A stretch of 64,000 bases of DNA, taken from the NCBI GenBank assembly GCA_018266055.1, contig JAFDYT010000002.1, forward strand, positions 1 through 64,000, in the 5' to 3' direction. Source of the stretch: Bacteroidota bacterium. Lineage in GTDB: Bacteria; Bacteroidota; Bacteroidia; Cytophagales; Cyclobacteriaceae. The notes beneath the pieces are model-generated. The model was given only the letters and a program-made list of their open reading frames with translations, ran no database searches and had not been told where the DNA came from. Made by a program: the position numbers and the translations under genes. Below are positions 17,934-25,565 of the stretch, one piece after another (within the stretch, counting starts at the first letter, position 1; each line of letters opens with the position of its first letter).

Positions 17934-18866
17934 ATGAAAATAACTGTTGTAGGCGCGGGCAACGTAGGCGCTACCTGTGCCGATGTATTGGCTTACCGCG
18001 AAGTAGCCAATGAAATAGTATTAGTGGATATTAAGGAAGGTTTGGCGGAAGGCAAAGCCCTCGACATCTGGCAAAAAGCCCCCATCAACCTCTACGACAG
18101 CCGCACCATCGGATCGACCAACGACTATACCAAAAGCGCCAATTCAGATGTGGTGGTGATTACCTCAGGCTTGCCACGCAAACCCGGCATGACCCGTGAT
18201 GACCTTATCAGCACTAACGCCGGAATAGTAAAAACGGTGACTGAAAACGTGGTGAAGCATTCGCCCAACGCTATCATTATAGTAGTGAGCAATCCGCTGG
18301 ACGTAATGACTTACCAAGCTCACCTTATTTCGAAGTTCCCCCGCACACGCGTGATGGGTATGGCCGGAATCCTTGACACTGCCCGCTATCGCGCGTTCCT
18401 CGCCGAGGCGTTGTCGGTTTCTCCAAAAGATATTCAGGCTATGATTTTGGGTGGTCATGGCGACACCATGGTGCCACTGCCTCGCTACACTACCGTAGGA
18501 GGTATTCCTGTCACTGAGCTTATCGCAAAAGATAAACTTGACGCTATCATTGAGCGCACTAAAGTGGGCGGTGGCGAGTTGGTGAAACTGATGGGTACTT
18601 CGGCCTGGTATGCTCCCGGATCGGCTGCAGCCCAAATGGTAGAAAGCATTGTAAAAGACCAACGTCGTGTATTGCCGGTATGTATCCAACTCAACGGCGA
18701 GTACGGCATCAAAGACTGCTACCTTGGCGTGCCGGTAGTGCTTGGCAAGAATGGCGTAGAAAGAGTAATCGAACTCGATCTGAATGCCGACGAGAAAGCA
18801 TTGCTTGAGACCAGCCGTAAACACGTGAAAGAAGTGATGGACGTGCTTGACAAGCTGCCGAAATAA
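17934..18866 (+). CDS. mdh: Malate dehydrogenase (NAD-dependent, LDH-like type)
   Basis: Oxidises malate to oxaloacetate in the TCA cycle. The 310 residues carry the Rossmann start MKITVVGAGNVGAT, the NAD-contacting Asp in EIVLVDI, the substrate arginines in GLPRKPGMTRDDL, the ISNP-like VVSNPLDVMTY loop with an Arg downstream, and the catalytic His in ILGGHGDTMVPLPR. The Met at 17934 is chosen; an open extension to 17850 upstream has no family similarity, and a -7-like TAACTTCG at 17885-17892 lies inside it. A terminator hairpin follows the stop. Confidence 0.96.
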   Translation: MKITVVGAGNVGATCADVLAYREVANEIVLVDIKEGLAEGKALDIWQKAPINLYDSRTIGSTNDYTKSANSDVVVITSGLPRKPGMTRDDLISTNAGIVKTVTENVVKHSPNAIIIVVSNPLDVMTYQAHLISKFPRTRVMGMAGILDTARYRAFLAEALSVSPKDIQAMILGGHGDTMVPLPRYTTVGGIPVTELIAKDKLDAIIERTKVGGGELVKLMGTSAWYAPGSAAAQMVESIVKDQRRVLPVCIQLNGEYGIKDCYLGVPVVLGKNGVERVIELDLNADEKALLETSRKHVKEVMDVLDKLPK

Positions 18867-18891
18867 AACGACTGATCTAAAATTCAGCTAG

Positions 18892-18925
18892 AAAAGTGCC
18901 GGTTTACGCCGGCATTTTTTGTTTT
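18892..18925 (+). terminator. Rho-independent terminator after mdh
   Basis: The stem TGCCGG (18897-18902) pairs with CCGGCA (18909-18914) around a six-base loop and is followed by a T run, six Ts then G then five Ts. Confidence 0.85.
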
Positions 18926-19008
18926 TCAGCTATAGCAAGTCAGATTTTATAATAAGGTTATTTGAATTCTCGGAGTAAATAATTAATTATGTATCAGTAA
19001 TTACGATT

Positions 19009-19560
19009 GTGAAAAAAGCCGTTGCCTTATTTTTAACCATTGTTTTCCTGTTCAATGTAATAGGATACTATGGTATTTATCTGGCCATGGTGACCAAAGC
19101 ACAATCGGCAATGAATCAAAAAATTGATAGCGAAAGCTATAGCGCCGATCAGACACTCACCATCAAAGTGCCTCTCAGCCTGCCTTATCCGGTGCAGCAA
19201 AATGAATATCAGAGTGTTCAAGGCGATTTTGAGCACGGCGGAGAGTTTTACAAACTCGTAAAGCAAAAGTATTCCAACGACACCTTATATATTGTCTGCC
19301 TTAAAAACACAGAAGAGAAGAAGGCTTTCAAGACTCTTAAAGAGTTTGTCAACCTTTCGACAGACCAATCCAACGCGACGGGTAATCAAAACGCCAAAAC
19401 CATCGTCAACATTATTAAAGACTACAATCCCGTTGTAGCTCAGATTCACTTCACTCAGCGTGAAGCCATAGCGCTTGTGAAACCCGCTGCTTTCCATAGC
19501 AGCAAAATTCTTGTTCAGGACTTTCCTGAGTTTTCGCCTCCTCCGGAATCAGCCTGCTGA
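19009..19560 (+). CDS. Membrane-anchored protein of unknown function
   Basis: A 183-residue protein starting at GTG 19009 with one N-terminal hydrophobic helix (about residues 4-28), so it is inner-membrane anchored or secreted. The rest is polar with beta-strand-like alternation (TLTIKVPLSLPY, YKLVKQKYSNDTLYIVCLK) and a proline-rich C-terminus (FPEFSPPPESAC). It lies alone between the mdh terminator and the structured intergenic region, and its stop codon sits inside the left arm of an inverted repeat. The TPR-less, cysteine-poor sequence gives no functional hint and I do not recognise the family. Confidence 0.7.
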   Translation: MKKAVALFLTIVFLFNVIGYYGIYLAMVTKAQSAMNQKIDSESYSADQTLTIKVPLSLPYPVQQNEYQSVQGDFEHGGEFYKLVKQKYSNDTLYIVCLKNTEEKKAFKTLKEFVNLSTDQSNATGNQNAKTIVNIIKDYNPVVAQIHFTQREAIALVKPAAFHSSKILVQDFPEFSPPPESAC

Positions 19561-19693
19561 ATTTTACAGCAGCAATACACACACATCAGAAATGGATTTT
19601 GATTTTACTTCGTCATTGAAGTAATTGATTTCATACCATTCGGATTCTTTAAAACGACTGTTGTAAAATTCTAATTCGTCATTCACGACGAAT
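19559..19693. repeat. Nested stem-loops following the 19009 gene
   Basis: Arms at 19559-19572 and 19658-19671 (GAATTTTACAGCAG and CTGTTGTAAAATTC) pair at all positions with one G-T wobble. Inside lies TTACTTC/GAAGTAA (19605-19611 and 19618-19624). Directly after the right arm lies ATTCGTC/GACGAAT (19674-19680 and 19687-19693). There is no strong T run after any of them, so this is not a simple terminator. No open reading frame of note is present. Confidence 0.6.
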
Positions 19694-19740
19694 CCGTCAG
19701 TCCATCATTTCTATATATTTTTTTGAATAGTTGAGGGGAA

Positions 19741-19852
19741 AAGTGAAAGCCCGTATTAGGGTCGGGCCAAACCAACACTCCCCATTTCGTGAATAGTTTA
19801 GGAAACAGATTACGTGGCACCAGTTCTTGTTAGGGTCAAGACTGGTGTCCAC
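19741..19852 (+). repeat. Tandem hairpin unit, copy 1 (two stem-loops with TTAGGGT loops)
   Basis: The first hairpin is GCCCG (19749-19753) with CGGGC (19763-19767) around TA plus TTAGGGT. The second spans 19814-19852: CACCAGT, a bulged T and CTTG pair with CAAG and ACTGGTG around the loop TTAGGGT (19830-19836), extended outward by GTGG/CCAC. Copy 2 repeats the same order 177-178 bases downstream. Strand is given as that of the downstream genes; the stems read on either strand. Confidence 0.8.
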
Positions 19853-19910
19853 CAAGTCTGAGAAAGCCAGAATTTTTTTACATGAATCATAATTGAATTT
19901 GAAAATAAGA

Positions 19911-20028
19911 AAGTGAACCAGCCAAAGCCCGTTAGGGTCGGGCCTGGCGGCGACACTTTCAAAGTAGTAAATAGTTTAGGGTAAAGATGCGTGGCGCCAG
20001 TTCTTGTTAGGGTCAAGACTGGCGTCAC
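19911..20028 (+). repeat. Tandem hairpin unit, copy 2, directly upstream of the AhpD-like cluster
   Basis: The first hairpin is GCCCG (19927-19931), loop TTAGGGT, CGGGC (19939-19943), enclosed by GCCA/TGGC. The second spans 19991-20028: CGCCAGT, a bulged T and CTTG pair with CAAG and ACTGGCG around TTAGGGT (20007-20013). Relative to copy 1, an A-T pair in the stem has become G-C on both sides, a compensatory change. The linker shares only short words such as AATAGTTTAGG. The unit ends 28 bases before the ATG at 20057. Confidence 0.8.
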
Positions 20029-20056
20029 AAATTTTGAGGGAAAAAATTTAGACAAT

Positions 20057-20623
20057 ATGCCATACATTCCATTAGAAGAACACCTTCCGGGCATCACCGG
20101 GCTACTTGAGTACCGAAGAGACACCGCTGAACCCATTCGGGAACTCACTCAATTTTTATTGCGCGGGCCGTCTTCGCTTACTGAAGGCGAACGTGAACTC
20201 ATCGCTACGATCGTGTCGCACGGCAACCAATGCCGCTTCTGTACCGCGGCTCATACCGCCGCGGCCAACGTGCTGCTCGGCGAATGCGAGACCACTGAAA
20301 AAATCAAGGAGAACATCGCTACAGCGCCCGTCAGTGAAAAAATGAAAGCGCTGCTCACCATCGCCTCACAAGTGCAAAAGAGTGGAAAGGCGGTAACGAC
20401 CGAATCGATTGCTGTGGCCAAAGCTGCGGGAGCAACCGACATCGAAATTCACGACACGGTGTTGATTGCGGCATTGTTCTGTCTGTACAATCGCTACGTG
20501 GATGGATTATCCACCGTAACACCCACCGATCCGAAATTTTATGAAGGGCTTGCATCGCGTATCGCGAAAGGATACCAGCGGTTGCCACAAGGGTACGATC
20601 ATCTAAAGAAAAATATAATTTAA
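20057..20623 (+). CDS. AhpD-like / carboxymuconolactone decarboxylase family protein, paralogue 1
   Basis: A 188-residue all-helical protein of the peroxidase-related AhpD/CMD superfamily, whose characterised members reduce peroxides or disulfides through a CxxC-His site. The motif E47-x11-C59-R-F-C62-x3-H66 matches the AhpD spacing, and IHDTVLIAALF followed by NRYVDGL is shared with all four other copies here. The N-terminus LPGITGLLEYRRDTAEPIREL places it in the same subgroup as paralogue 5. The start is the ATG at 20057; the frame is open upstream but runs into the hairpin repeat. The next paralogue begins 2 bases after the stop. Confidence 0.9.
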   Translation: MPYIPLEEHLPGITGLLEYRRDTAEPIRELTQFLLRGPSSLTEGERELIATIVSHGNQCRFCTAAHTAAANVLLGECETTEKIKENIATAPVSEKMKALLTIASQVQKSGKAVTTESIAVAKAAGATDIEIHDTVLIAALFCLYNRYVDGLSTVTPTDPKFYEGLASRIAKGYQRLPQGYDHLKKNII

Positions 20624-20625
20624 TC

Positions 20626-21171
20626 ATGGCACACATCGCAGTACCCGAAGGAGTTCCCGGCATTCGCAGCCTGGTCATGTTTCGCCCCGAGTCGGGCCAG
20701 CATCTTTATGCATTAGCACAGACTTTACTCAGAGGCGAATCGCCATTGAGCCCTGCCGTGCGTGAATTAATTGCTGCCTTTGTTTCATCTGGAAATGAAT
20801 GTGGCTTTTGTCGCGATAGTCATGCTGCGGCGGCACGGTACTTATTCAAAGACAAAAAAGAAGTAGTCGATTTTGTATTGGATGAATATCATCATGCACC
20901 CATCAGCGAAAAGCTGAAGGCTCTTTTGAACATCGCCGGTAAGGTGAGGAAAAATGGAAAAGAAGTTTCGCCCGAGGATGTGGCGCGCGCGCGGGCGGAA
21001 GGCGCTGACGACCGCGAAATCCACGACACGGTTTTGATCGCTGCTACCTTCAGCATGTTTAATCGCTACGTGGACGGTCTGGCCAGCTTCACCCCTACCG
21101 ACCCCAAAGCTTACGAAGAAATGGGCGTGCGCCTGGGGGAGAAAGGATACGCGTTACCAAAGCCGCAGTAA
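20626..21171 (+). CDS. AhpD-like / CMD family protein, paralogue 2
   Basis: A 181-residue paralogue with the redox motif E47 ... C59-G-F-C62-x3-H66 and the C-terminal signature IHDTVLIAATFSMFNRYVDGL. Its N-terminus (VPGIRSLVMFRPESGQ) belongs to the second subgroup shared with paralogues 3 and 4. It starts 2 bases after paralogue 1, so translation is probably coupled. The physiological substrate and reducing partner are unknown; AhpD itself is recycled by lipoamide, and no such partner gene is nearby. Confidence 0.9.
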   Translation: MAHIAVPEGVPGIRSLVMFRPESGQHLYALAQTLLRGESPLSPAVRELIAAFVSSGNECGFCRDSHAAAARYLFKDKKEVVDFVLDEYHHAPISEKLKALLNIAGKVRKNGKEVSPEDVARARAEGADDREIHDTVLIAATFSMFNRYVDGLASFTPTDPKAYEEMGVRLGEKGYALPKPQ

Positions 21172-21215
21172 GTTGTACGTGATAAGTCTAACGTCTAACA
21201 ACCACCAACTAAAAT

Positions 21216-21764
21216 ATGGCACACATTAATTTACCAGAAGGTCTTCCCGGCATCCGGGGGCCCATGGCATTCCGACCAGAAACGGCAAAGCCTCTCAATC
21301 AGCTGGCGGAAGTTTTGCTTCGCAGTGAAAACTCGTTGACGCGAGGAGAACGCGAATTGATTGCGACGTATGTGTCGTCGCTCAACGATTGTTTCTTCTG
21401 CCAGAACGCGCACGGAGGAATCGCCCAGCATTATCTGCAATGCGACATGAGTTATATCGATGCCGTGAAAAAGGATTTTCAGTCCACCTCTATTTCAGAG
21501 AAGCTCAAATCTCTTTTGGCGATCGCCGGAAGTGTTCAAAAAGGTGGTAAGCATGTAACACCAGAACAGATTGCACAAGCTAAATTCTTTGGGGCAACGG
21601 ATATTGAGATTCACGATACTGTTTTGATTGCTGCGGCCTTCTGTATGTTCAACCGCTATGTGGACGGCCTCGGTACATGGGCTCCTCAAGATCGCAATAT
21701 CTATGTAGCACGTGGGCCACGACGCGCCGAAGAAGGATATATCAATTTTGATCTGTACAAGTAA
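21216..21764 (+). CDS. AhpD-like / CMD family protein, paralogue 3
   Basis: A 182-residue protein with E47 ... C59-F-F-C62-x3-H66 and IHDTVLIAAAFCMFNRYVDGL. It shares LPGIRGPMAFRPETAKPLNQL with subgroup two. The 44-base gap before it contains an imperfect inverted repeat (GTTGT ... ACAAC) around TAAGTCTAACGTCTAAC but no clear promoter. The MetE-like gene follows after 29 bases. Confidence 0.9.
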   Translation: MAHINLPEGLPGIRGPMAFRPETAKPLNQLAEVLLRSENSLTRGERELIATYVSSLNDCFFCQNAHGGIAQHYLQCDMSYIDAVKKDFQSTSISEKLKSLLAIAGSVQKGGKHVTPEQIAQAKFFGATDIEIHDTVLIAAAFCMFNRYVDGLGTWAPQDRNIYVARGPRRAEEGYINFDLYK

Positions 21765-21793
21765 TACATCTCATAAACCAAAACCAATTGATT

Positions 21794-22858
21794 ATGAAAA
21801 TCGCAACGGAACCAGTTGGCAGCATCCCACGGCCGGGCTATCTCATCGAAGCGATGGGAGCATTTCAAAAGGGTCAAATCAAAGAACATGAATTGGAGCA
21901 GCTCACCGAGCAGGCCTTGAAAGAAACAATCAAATTGTTTGAGCAAACCGGATCACCCGTAATCTCCGATGGCGAGCAATCGAAACCAAGTTTTGTAACA
22001 TACCCAATTCATGGCTCAAAATACCTCGCACCGGATGGTGTCGTGATTCCCTTTGCCGACGGGCACACACGGCAGTTGCCGAAGCTTACGGCTGGACCTT
22101 TTCACTATCAAAGCTACGCCAGTCGCTATTTTGAAAAAGCTAAAACATTCACGCATTTGCCGTTGAAACAAGCCGTCATATCTTCTTCAGCCATCAGCCT
22201 GTTGTATCCTCAAGAAGGAATTTCCGGATATTCAAGAGACAAGTTCATCAGTGATCTGGTCAACGAGGCTGAGGCAGACATCCGGAAATGTTTGAATGCC
22301 GGCGCGCACAACGTGCAGATTGATTTTACCGAAGCCCGACTGGCGATCAAACTTGATCCTTCAAAAGGGTTGCTGAAAATGTTTATTGACTTGAATAATC
22401 AGGTGCTTGACCGGTTTACAGCATCCGAGAAAAAAAGAATAGGCGTACACACGTGCCCTGGCGGTGATCATGACTCCACGCATAGCGCAGACATCAGCTA
22501 CACGGATTTGCTGCCGTTGTTATTTCAGCTCCATGCAGGAAATTTCTATCTGGAGTACGCGGCTGAAAAAGATAAGATCAACACCTTGAAGGCGATTCGC
22601 GAATTTTCTACGCCGGATCAAAAAATTTTTATTGGAGTAACCAACGTGCTAAGTCCACGAGTTGAAACTCCAGAAGAAATATGTGACTTGATTCTGGAAG
22701 CGGCCGAATACATTCCTGCAGATCGCCTGGGCTCGACTGACGACTGCGGCTTCTCTCCTTTTGCCGATGACGTTTCTACAGCACGTGAAACGGCATTTGC
22801 TAAAATAAGAGCGCGAGTGGAGGGAACAGCGATGGCCGAAAGGAAACTAGCCGTCTAA
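21794..22858 (+). CDS. MetE C-terminal-like (cobalamin-independent methionine synthase family) protein
   Basis: A single-domain 354-residue member of the UROD/MetE-like superfamily. Zinc ligands are conserved: H219-T-C221 (in VHTCPGG), E254 (in YLEYA) and C318 (in TDDCGF), spaced as in MetE. The fold starts with ATEPVGSIPRPGYL and has ISDGEQSKPSF. Family members use zinc to activate a thiol for alkyl transfer: MetE methylates homocysteine, and the related epoxyalkane:coenzyme M transferase conjugates epoxides. The N-terminal half of a true MetE is absent, so methionine synthesis is only one option. The ATG at 21794 is preferred over a TTG six bases earlier. Confidence 0.88.
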   Translation: MKIATEPVGSIPRPGYLIEAMGAFQKGQIKEHELEQLTEQALKETIKLFEQTGSPVISDGEQSKPSFVTYPIHGSKYLAPDGVVIPFADGHTRQLPKLTAGPFHYQSYASRYFEKAKTFTHLPLKQAVISSSAISLLYPQEGISGYSRDKFISDLVNEAEADIRKCLNAGAHNVQIDFTEARLAIKLDPSKGLLKMFIDLNNQVLDRFTASEKKRIGVHTCPGGDHDSTHSADISYTDLLPLLFQLHAGNFYLEYAAEKDKINTLKAIREFSTPDQKIFIGVTNVLSPRVETPEEICDLILEAAEYIPADRLGSTDDCGFSPFADDVSTARETAFAKIRARVEGTAMAERKLAV

Positions 22859-22916
22859 AAAATCCTATACTTCGTAACTCGAAGAGTAATTAACTTTAGA
22901 AGACAAAAATTAACCC

Positions 22917-24062
22917 ATGAAAAAACTCTTTTACATCGGCATCGTCGGAATCATTCTTTTTGAATTATTCAACGTGTATTTCATCATGCCCATGCCGGGA
23001 AGTCAGCGTATGCAAAGTATTGACGTAGCCTACTTTCTTTACAGCTATCGATGGTACTTCAGAATTGTATTCGGACTGATGATTGTTGCCGGAGTAAAGC
23101 CGTCCTTCCAAACCAAGCAAAAATGGGTGCCGGCGTTGGCGATCGTTGCAGTCCTAGTCGCGATCTATATGTTCAACTTTGTGATGGCTGCCGATGCCAT
23201 GTTCAAACAGCCTACACAACTCACTTTTCTTCCGAAAGAAAAAAACCTGCTGAGCGACAGCAGTATGGTGATCGGCGTAGAACATAACGGCGAAGTAAAA
23301 GCCTATCCCATTCGCTTTATTGTGTATCATCATCAGGTGCAGGACGTAATCGGAGGGAAGTCAGTGATCGTAACTTATTGCAGTGTATGCCGCACCGGGC
23401 GCGTGTATGAGCCTTCAGTAAAAGGCAAACCTGAAAAATTCCGTCTGGTAGGTATGGACCATTTCAACGCAATGTTTGAAGATGCAGCTACCAAAAGCTG
23501 GTGGCGTCAGGTGAACGGTGAAGCAATCACCGGTTCGCTGAAAGGAGAAGTACTACCAGAAGTTCCTTCGTTTCAGATTTCCTTAAGGAAATTATTCGAG
23601 TTGTATCCCAACGCGCTGGTGATGCAAATCGATCAGGAATCGAAGTCCCATTACGATTCACTTGGAAAATTTGAGCGAGGCAAAAGCAAAAGCGACCTTA
23701 CCCGTACTGACAGTCTTTCGTGGAAAGACAAATCGTGGGTAGTCGGAATTCAGGTAGGATCAGCGAGCAAAGCTTACGACTGGAACAAACTCAAAGAAGT
23801 GCATGTCATCAACGATGAAGTGGGAGGCAAAGCTATCGTGCTGGTGCTGTCTGCCGACAATCAGAGTTTTGCAGCCTACGAGCGATCTGCCGGAGAATCT
23901 TTCGCTTTCCGCAATGACACGCTATTAGTCAGCACCTCACGGTATAATTTTTCCGGCGCTAATCTTTCAGGCTCCGGGTCTTCGTTAAAAAAAATCAACG
24001 CTTATCAGGAGTTCTGGCACAGTTGGAAGACATTCCACCCGAAGACAGATCAGTATAAGTAG
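22917..24062 (+). CDS. DUF3179 membrane protein
   Basis: A 381-residue protein with three hydrophobic helices in the first 95 residues (about 5-25, 43-60 and 70-92) and a large domain beyond them. The hallmark of the DUF3179 family is present: MVIGVEHNGEVKAYPIRFI, then VTYCSVCRTGRVYEP, then MDHFNAMFEDAATKSWWRQ. The CSVC pair and the following His/Trp-rich segment suggest a metal or redox site, but no function is established for the family. A TAACTTTA (22891-22898), one mismatch from the -7 consensus, may supply an internal promoter. It is enclosed by AhpD-like genes on both sides. Confidence 0.88.
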   Translation: MKKLFYIGIVGIILFELFNVYFIMPMPGSQRMQSIDVAYFLYSYRWYFRIVFGLMIVAGVKPSFQTKQKWVPALAIVAVLVAIYMFNFVMAADAMFKQPTQLTFLPKEKNLLSDSSMVIGVEHNGEVKAYPIRFIVYHHQVQDVIGGKSVIVTYCSVCRTGRVYEPSVKGKPEKFRLVGMDHFNAMFEDAATKSWWRQVNGEAITGSLKGEVLPEVPSFQISLRKLFELYPNALVMQIDQESKSHYDSLGKFERGKSKSDLTRTDSLSWKDKSWVVGIQVGSASKAYDWNKLKEVHVINDEVGGKAIVLVLSADNQSFAAYERSAGESFAFRNDTLLVSTSRYNFSGANLSGSGSSLKKINAYQEFWHSWKTFHPKTDQYK

Positions 24063-24087
24063 TAAACCAAAAAAATCAATTTCAGTT

Positions 24088-24648
24088 ATGCCACACATTG
24101 ATCTTCCTAAAGAATATCCGGGCATCCGAAGCTTGTTTATGTTTCGACCAGAAACGGCTGCGCCATTGAATGCGCTCGTGCAAATTCTGCTACACAATCC
24201 TCATCCTTCGCTTACGCCGGGTGAGCGAGAACTTATCGCTACGCGCGTATCAAGTCTGAACAATTGCAAGTATTGCGCTACCATTCATGGAGCAATCGCC
24301 AAGCATCACCTCCACAATGGCGATGTAGTAGAAATTGTAAAAGTTGATCCTGACGCAGCGCCGATCAGTTCAAAACTAAAAGCACTGTTAAAAATCGCAG
24401 GAAAAGTACAGCTGAGCGGCAAAGAGGTTTCCTCCGCTGACGTTGACGCAGCCAGAAAGGAAGGCGCAACCGACCTGGAGATTCATGACACTGTGTTGAT
24501 CGCTGCTGCCTTTTGCCTTTTCAATCGATACGTCGATGGCCTGGCTACATGGGCACCTGATGATCTGGATGTTTATGATCGCATGGGCAAGCAGCGGGCG
24601 GAAGAAGGCTACCTGACACCTCCTTTTAAAATTCAACCAAAGCCTTGA
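24088..24648 (+). CDS. AhpD-like / CMD family protein, paralogue 4
   Basis: A 186-residue protein with E48 ... C60-K-Y-C63-x3-H67 (shifted by one residue owing to an extra proline) and IHDTVLIAAAFCLFNRYVDGL. The N-terminus YPGIRSLFMFRPETAAPLNAL places it in subgroup two with paralogues 2 and 3. It lies 25 bases downstream of the DUF3179 gene. Confidence 0.9.
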   Translation: MPHIDLPKEYPGIRSLFMFRPETAAPLNALVQILLHNPHPSLTPGERELIATRVSSLNNCKYCATIHGAIAKHHLHNGDVVEIVKVDPDAAPISSKLKALLKIAGKVQLSGKEVSSADVDAARKEGATDLEIHDTVLIAAAFCLFNRYVDGLATWAPDDLDVYDRMGKQRAEEGYLTPPFKIQPKP

Positions 24649-24674
24649 GCACTAACAAACCAAACTAAATAAGT

Positions 24675-25235
24675 ATGCCACATATTCCTTTGGATGCGAA
24701 CCTGCCGGGGATCACAGGTATTCTCAACTACAGAACAGACACGGCTTTGCCAATCCGTGAGCTAACACACTTGCTTCTGCGGGGCGAATCTACCTTAACA
24801 CGCGCTGAACGCGAGTTGATTGCAACGGTAGTGTCGTACGGAAACGAATGCAAATTTTGCACCGCTGCCCATGCTGCCACCGCAGATTTGCTACTGGGTG
24901 AAAAAGAGACTGTTGAAAAAGTTAAACACAACCACGAGCACGCGCCCGTGAGCACCAAGATGAAAACCTTACTGACCATTGCACGCGCGGTTCAGGTGAG
25001 CGGAAAAAATGTAACAACAGAAATGATTCAGCACGCCAAGGCTGAAGGTGCAAGCGATCTTGAAATTCACGACACCGTGCTAATCGCTGCGTTGTTTTCA
25101 CTGTACAATCGACTTGTCGATGGATTAGCCAGCATTACACCAACAGAGCCTGCATTCTATGATCGTCTGGCCCACATTCTGGTGGAAAAGGGTTACCTCC
25201 CTTCCGAGAATCGATACGCTTCATTAAATTCATGA
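24675..25235 (+). CDS. AhpD-like / CMD family protein, paralogue 5
   Basis: A 186-residue protein with E47 ... C59-K-F-C62-x3-H66 and IHDTVLIAALFSLYNRLVDGL. Its N-terminus LPGITGILNYRTDTALPIREL is closest to paralogue 1, so the array reads A-B-B, two other genes, B-A. It is 26 bases after paralogue 4. Confidence 0.9.
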   Translation: MPHIPLDANLPGITGILNYRTDTALPIRELTHLLLRGESTLTRAERELIATVVSYGNECKFCTAAHAATADLLLGEKETVEKVKHNHEHAPVSTKMKTLLTIARAVQVSGKNVTTEMIQHAKAEGASDLEIHDTVLIAALFSLYNRLVDGLASITPTEPAFYDRLAHILVEKGYLPSENRYASLNS

Positions 25236-25282
25236 CAATATTATCCTCAACCTAAAAAACTAAACATCTAAATCAAAAAACA

Positions 25283-25546
25283 ATGGCTACACAAAACGAT
25301 GCGGTTATCAGCAACCAAAAAGTAATCAAAAACAATCAAGGTGCTATTCTGAAAAATCAGGGCGACTTGAAATCCAATCAAAAAGTGATTATCGACAATC
25401 AAAAATCACTCAAGCAAAACCAGCAGTCAATTCTTGCAAATCAAAAAGCAATCATCAACAACCAGAACAACATTCTGAAAAACCAGAAAACACTAGACTT
25501 GATCGTAAAGAATCAGCAAGCGATTCTTAAATTGCTGAAAAAATAA
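25283..25546 (+). CDS. Asn-Gln heptad-repeat peptide of unknown function
   Basis: An 87-residue protein made almost entirely of a seven-residue repeat N-Q-x-x-[ILV]-x-x. The N-Q pairs fall at residues 11, 18, 25, 32, 39, 46, 53, 60 and 67, and a final one at 77 after a ten-residue step. Aliphatic residues lie at 15, 22, 29, 36, 43, 50, 57, 64 and 71. As a coiled coil this would give alternating aliphatic and asparagine core layers; a repetitive beta structure is an alternative. It has no signal peptide, cysteine or aromatic residue. It sits 47 bases after paralogue 5 and 19 bases before the transporter gene. No function is assigned. Confidence 0.8.
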   Translation: MATQNDAVISNQKVIKNNQGAILKNQGDLKSNQKVIIDNQKSLKQNQQSILANQKAIINNQNNILKNQKTLDLIVKNQQAILKLLKK

Positions 25547-25565
25547 CAAGCCCATTTTCCTTAAG

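Noticed and set aside
18165-18824. Open frame of 219 codons opposite mdh
   Set aside because: Fully contained in the malate dehydrogenase gene, without family features.
19741-20028. CRISPR array
   Set aside because: Only two units with a 178-base period and diverged linkers, stem-loops with a shared loop rather than short identical repeats, and no cas genes.
19561-20056. tRNA or known riboswitch in the gene-free stretch
   Set aside because: No cloverleaf with a T-loop or anticodon arm, and none of the conserved cores of the common riboswitches that I know (SAM, cobalamin, TPP, FMN) could be recognised.
20057-25235. True AhpC/AhpD peroxidase system
   Set aside because: The CxxC-His site is present, but there is no ahpC, lipoamide dehydrogenase or dihydrolipoyl partner gene nearby, so only a family-level call is justified.
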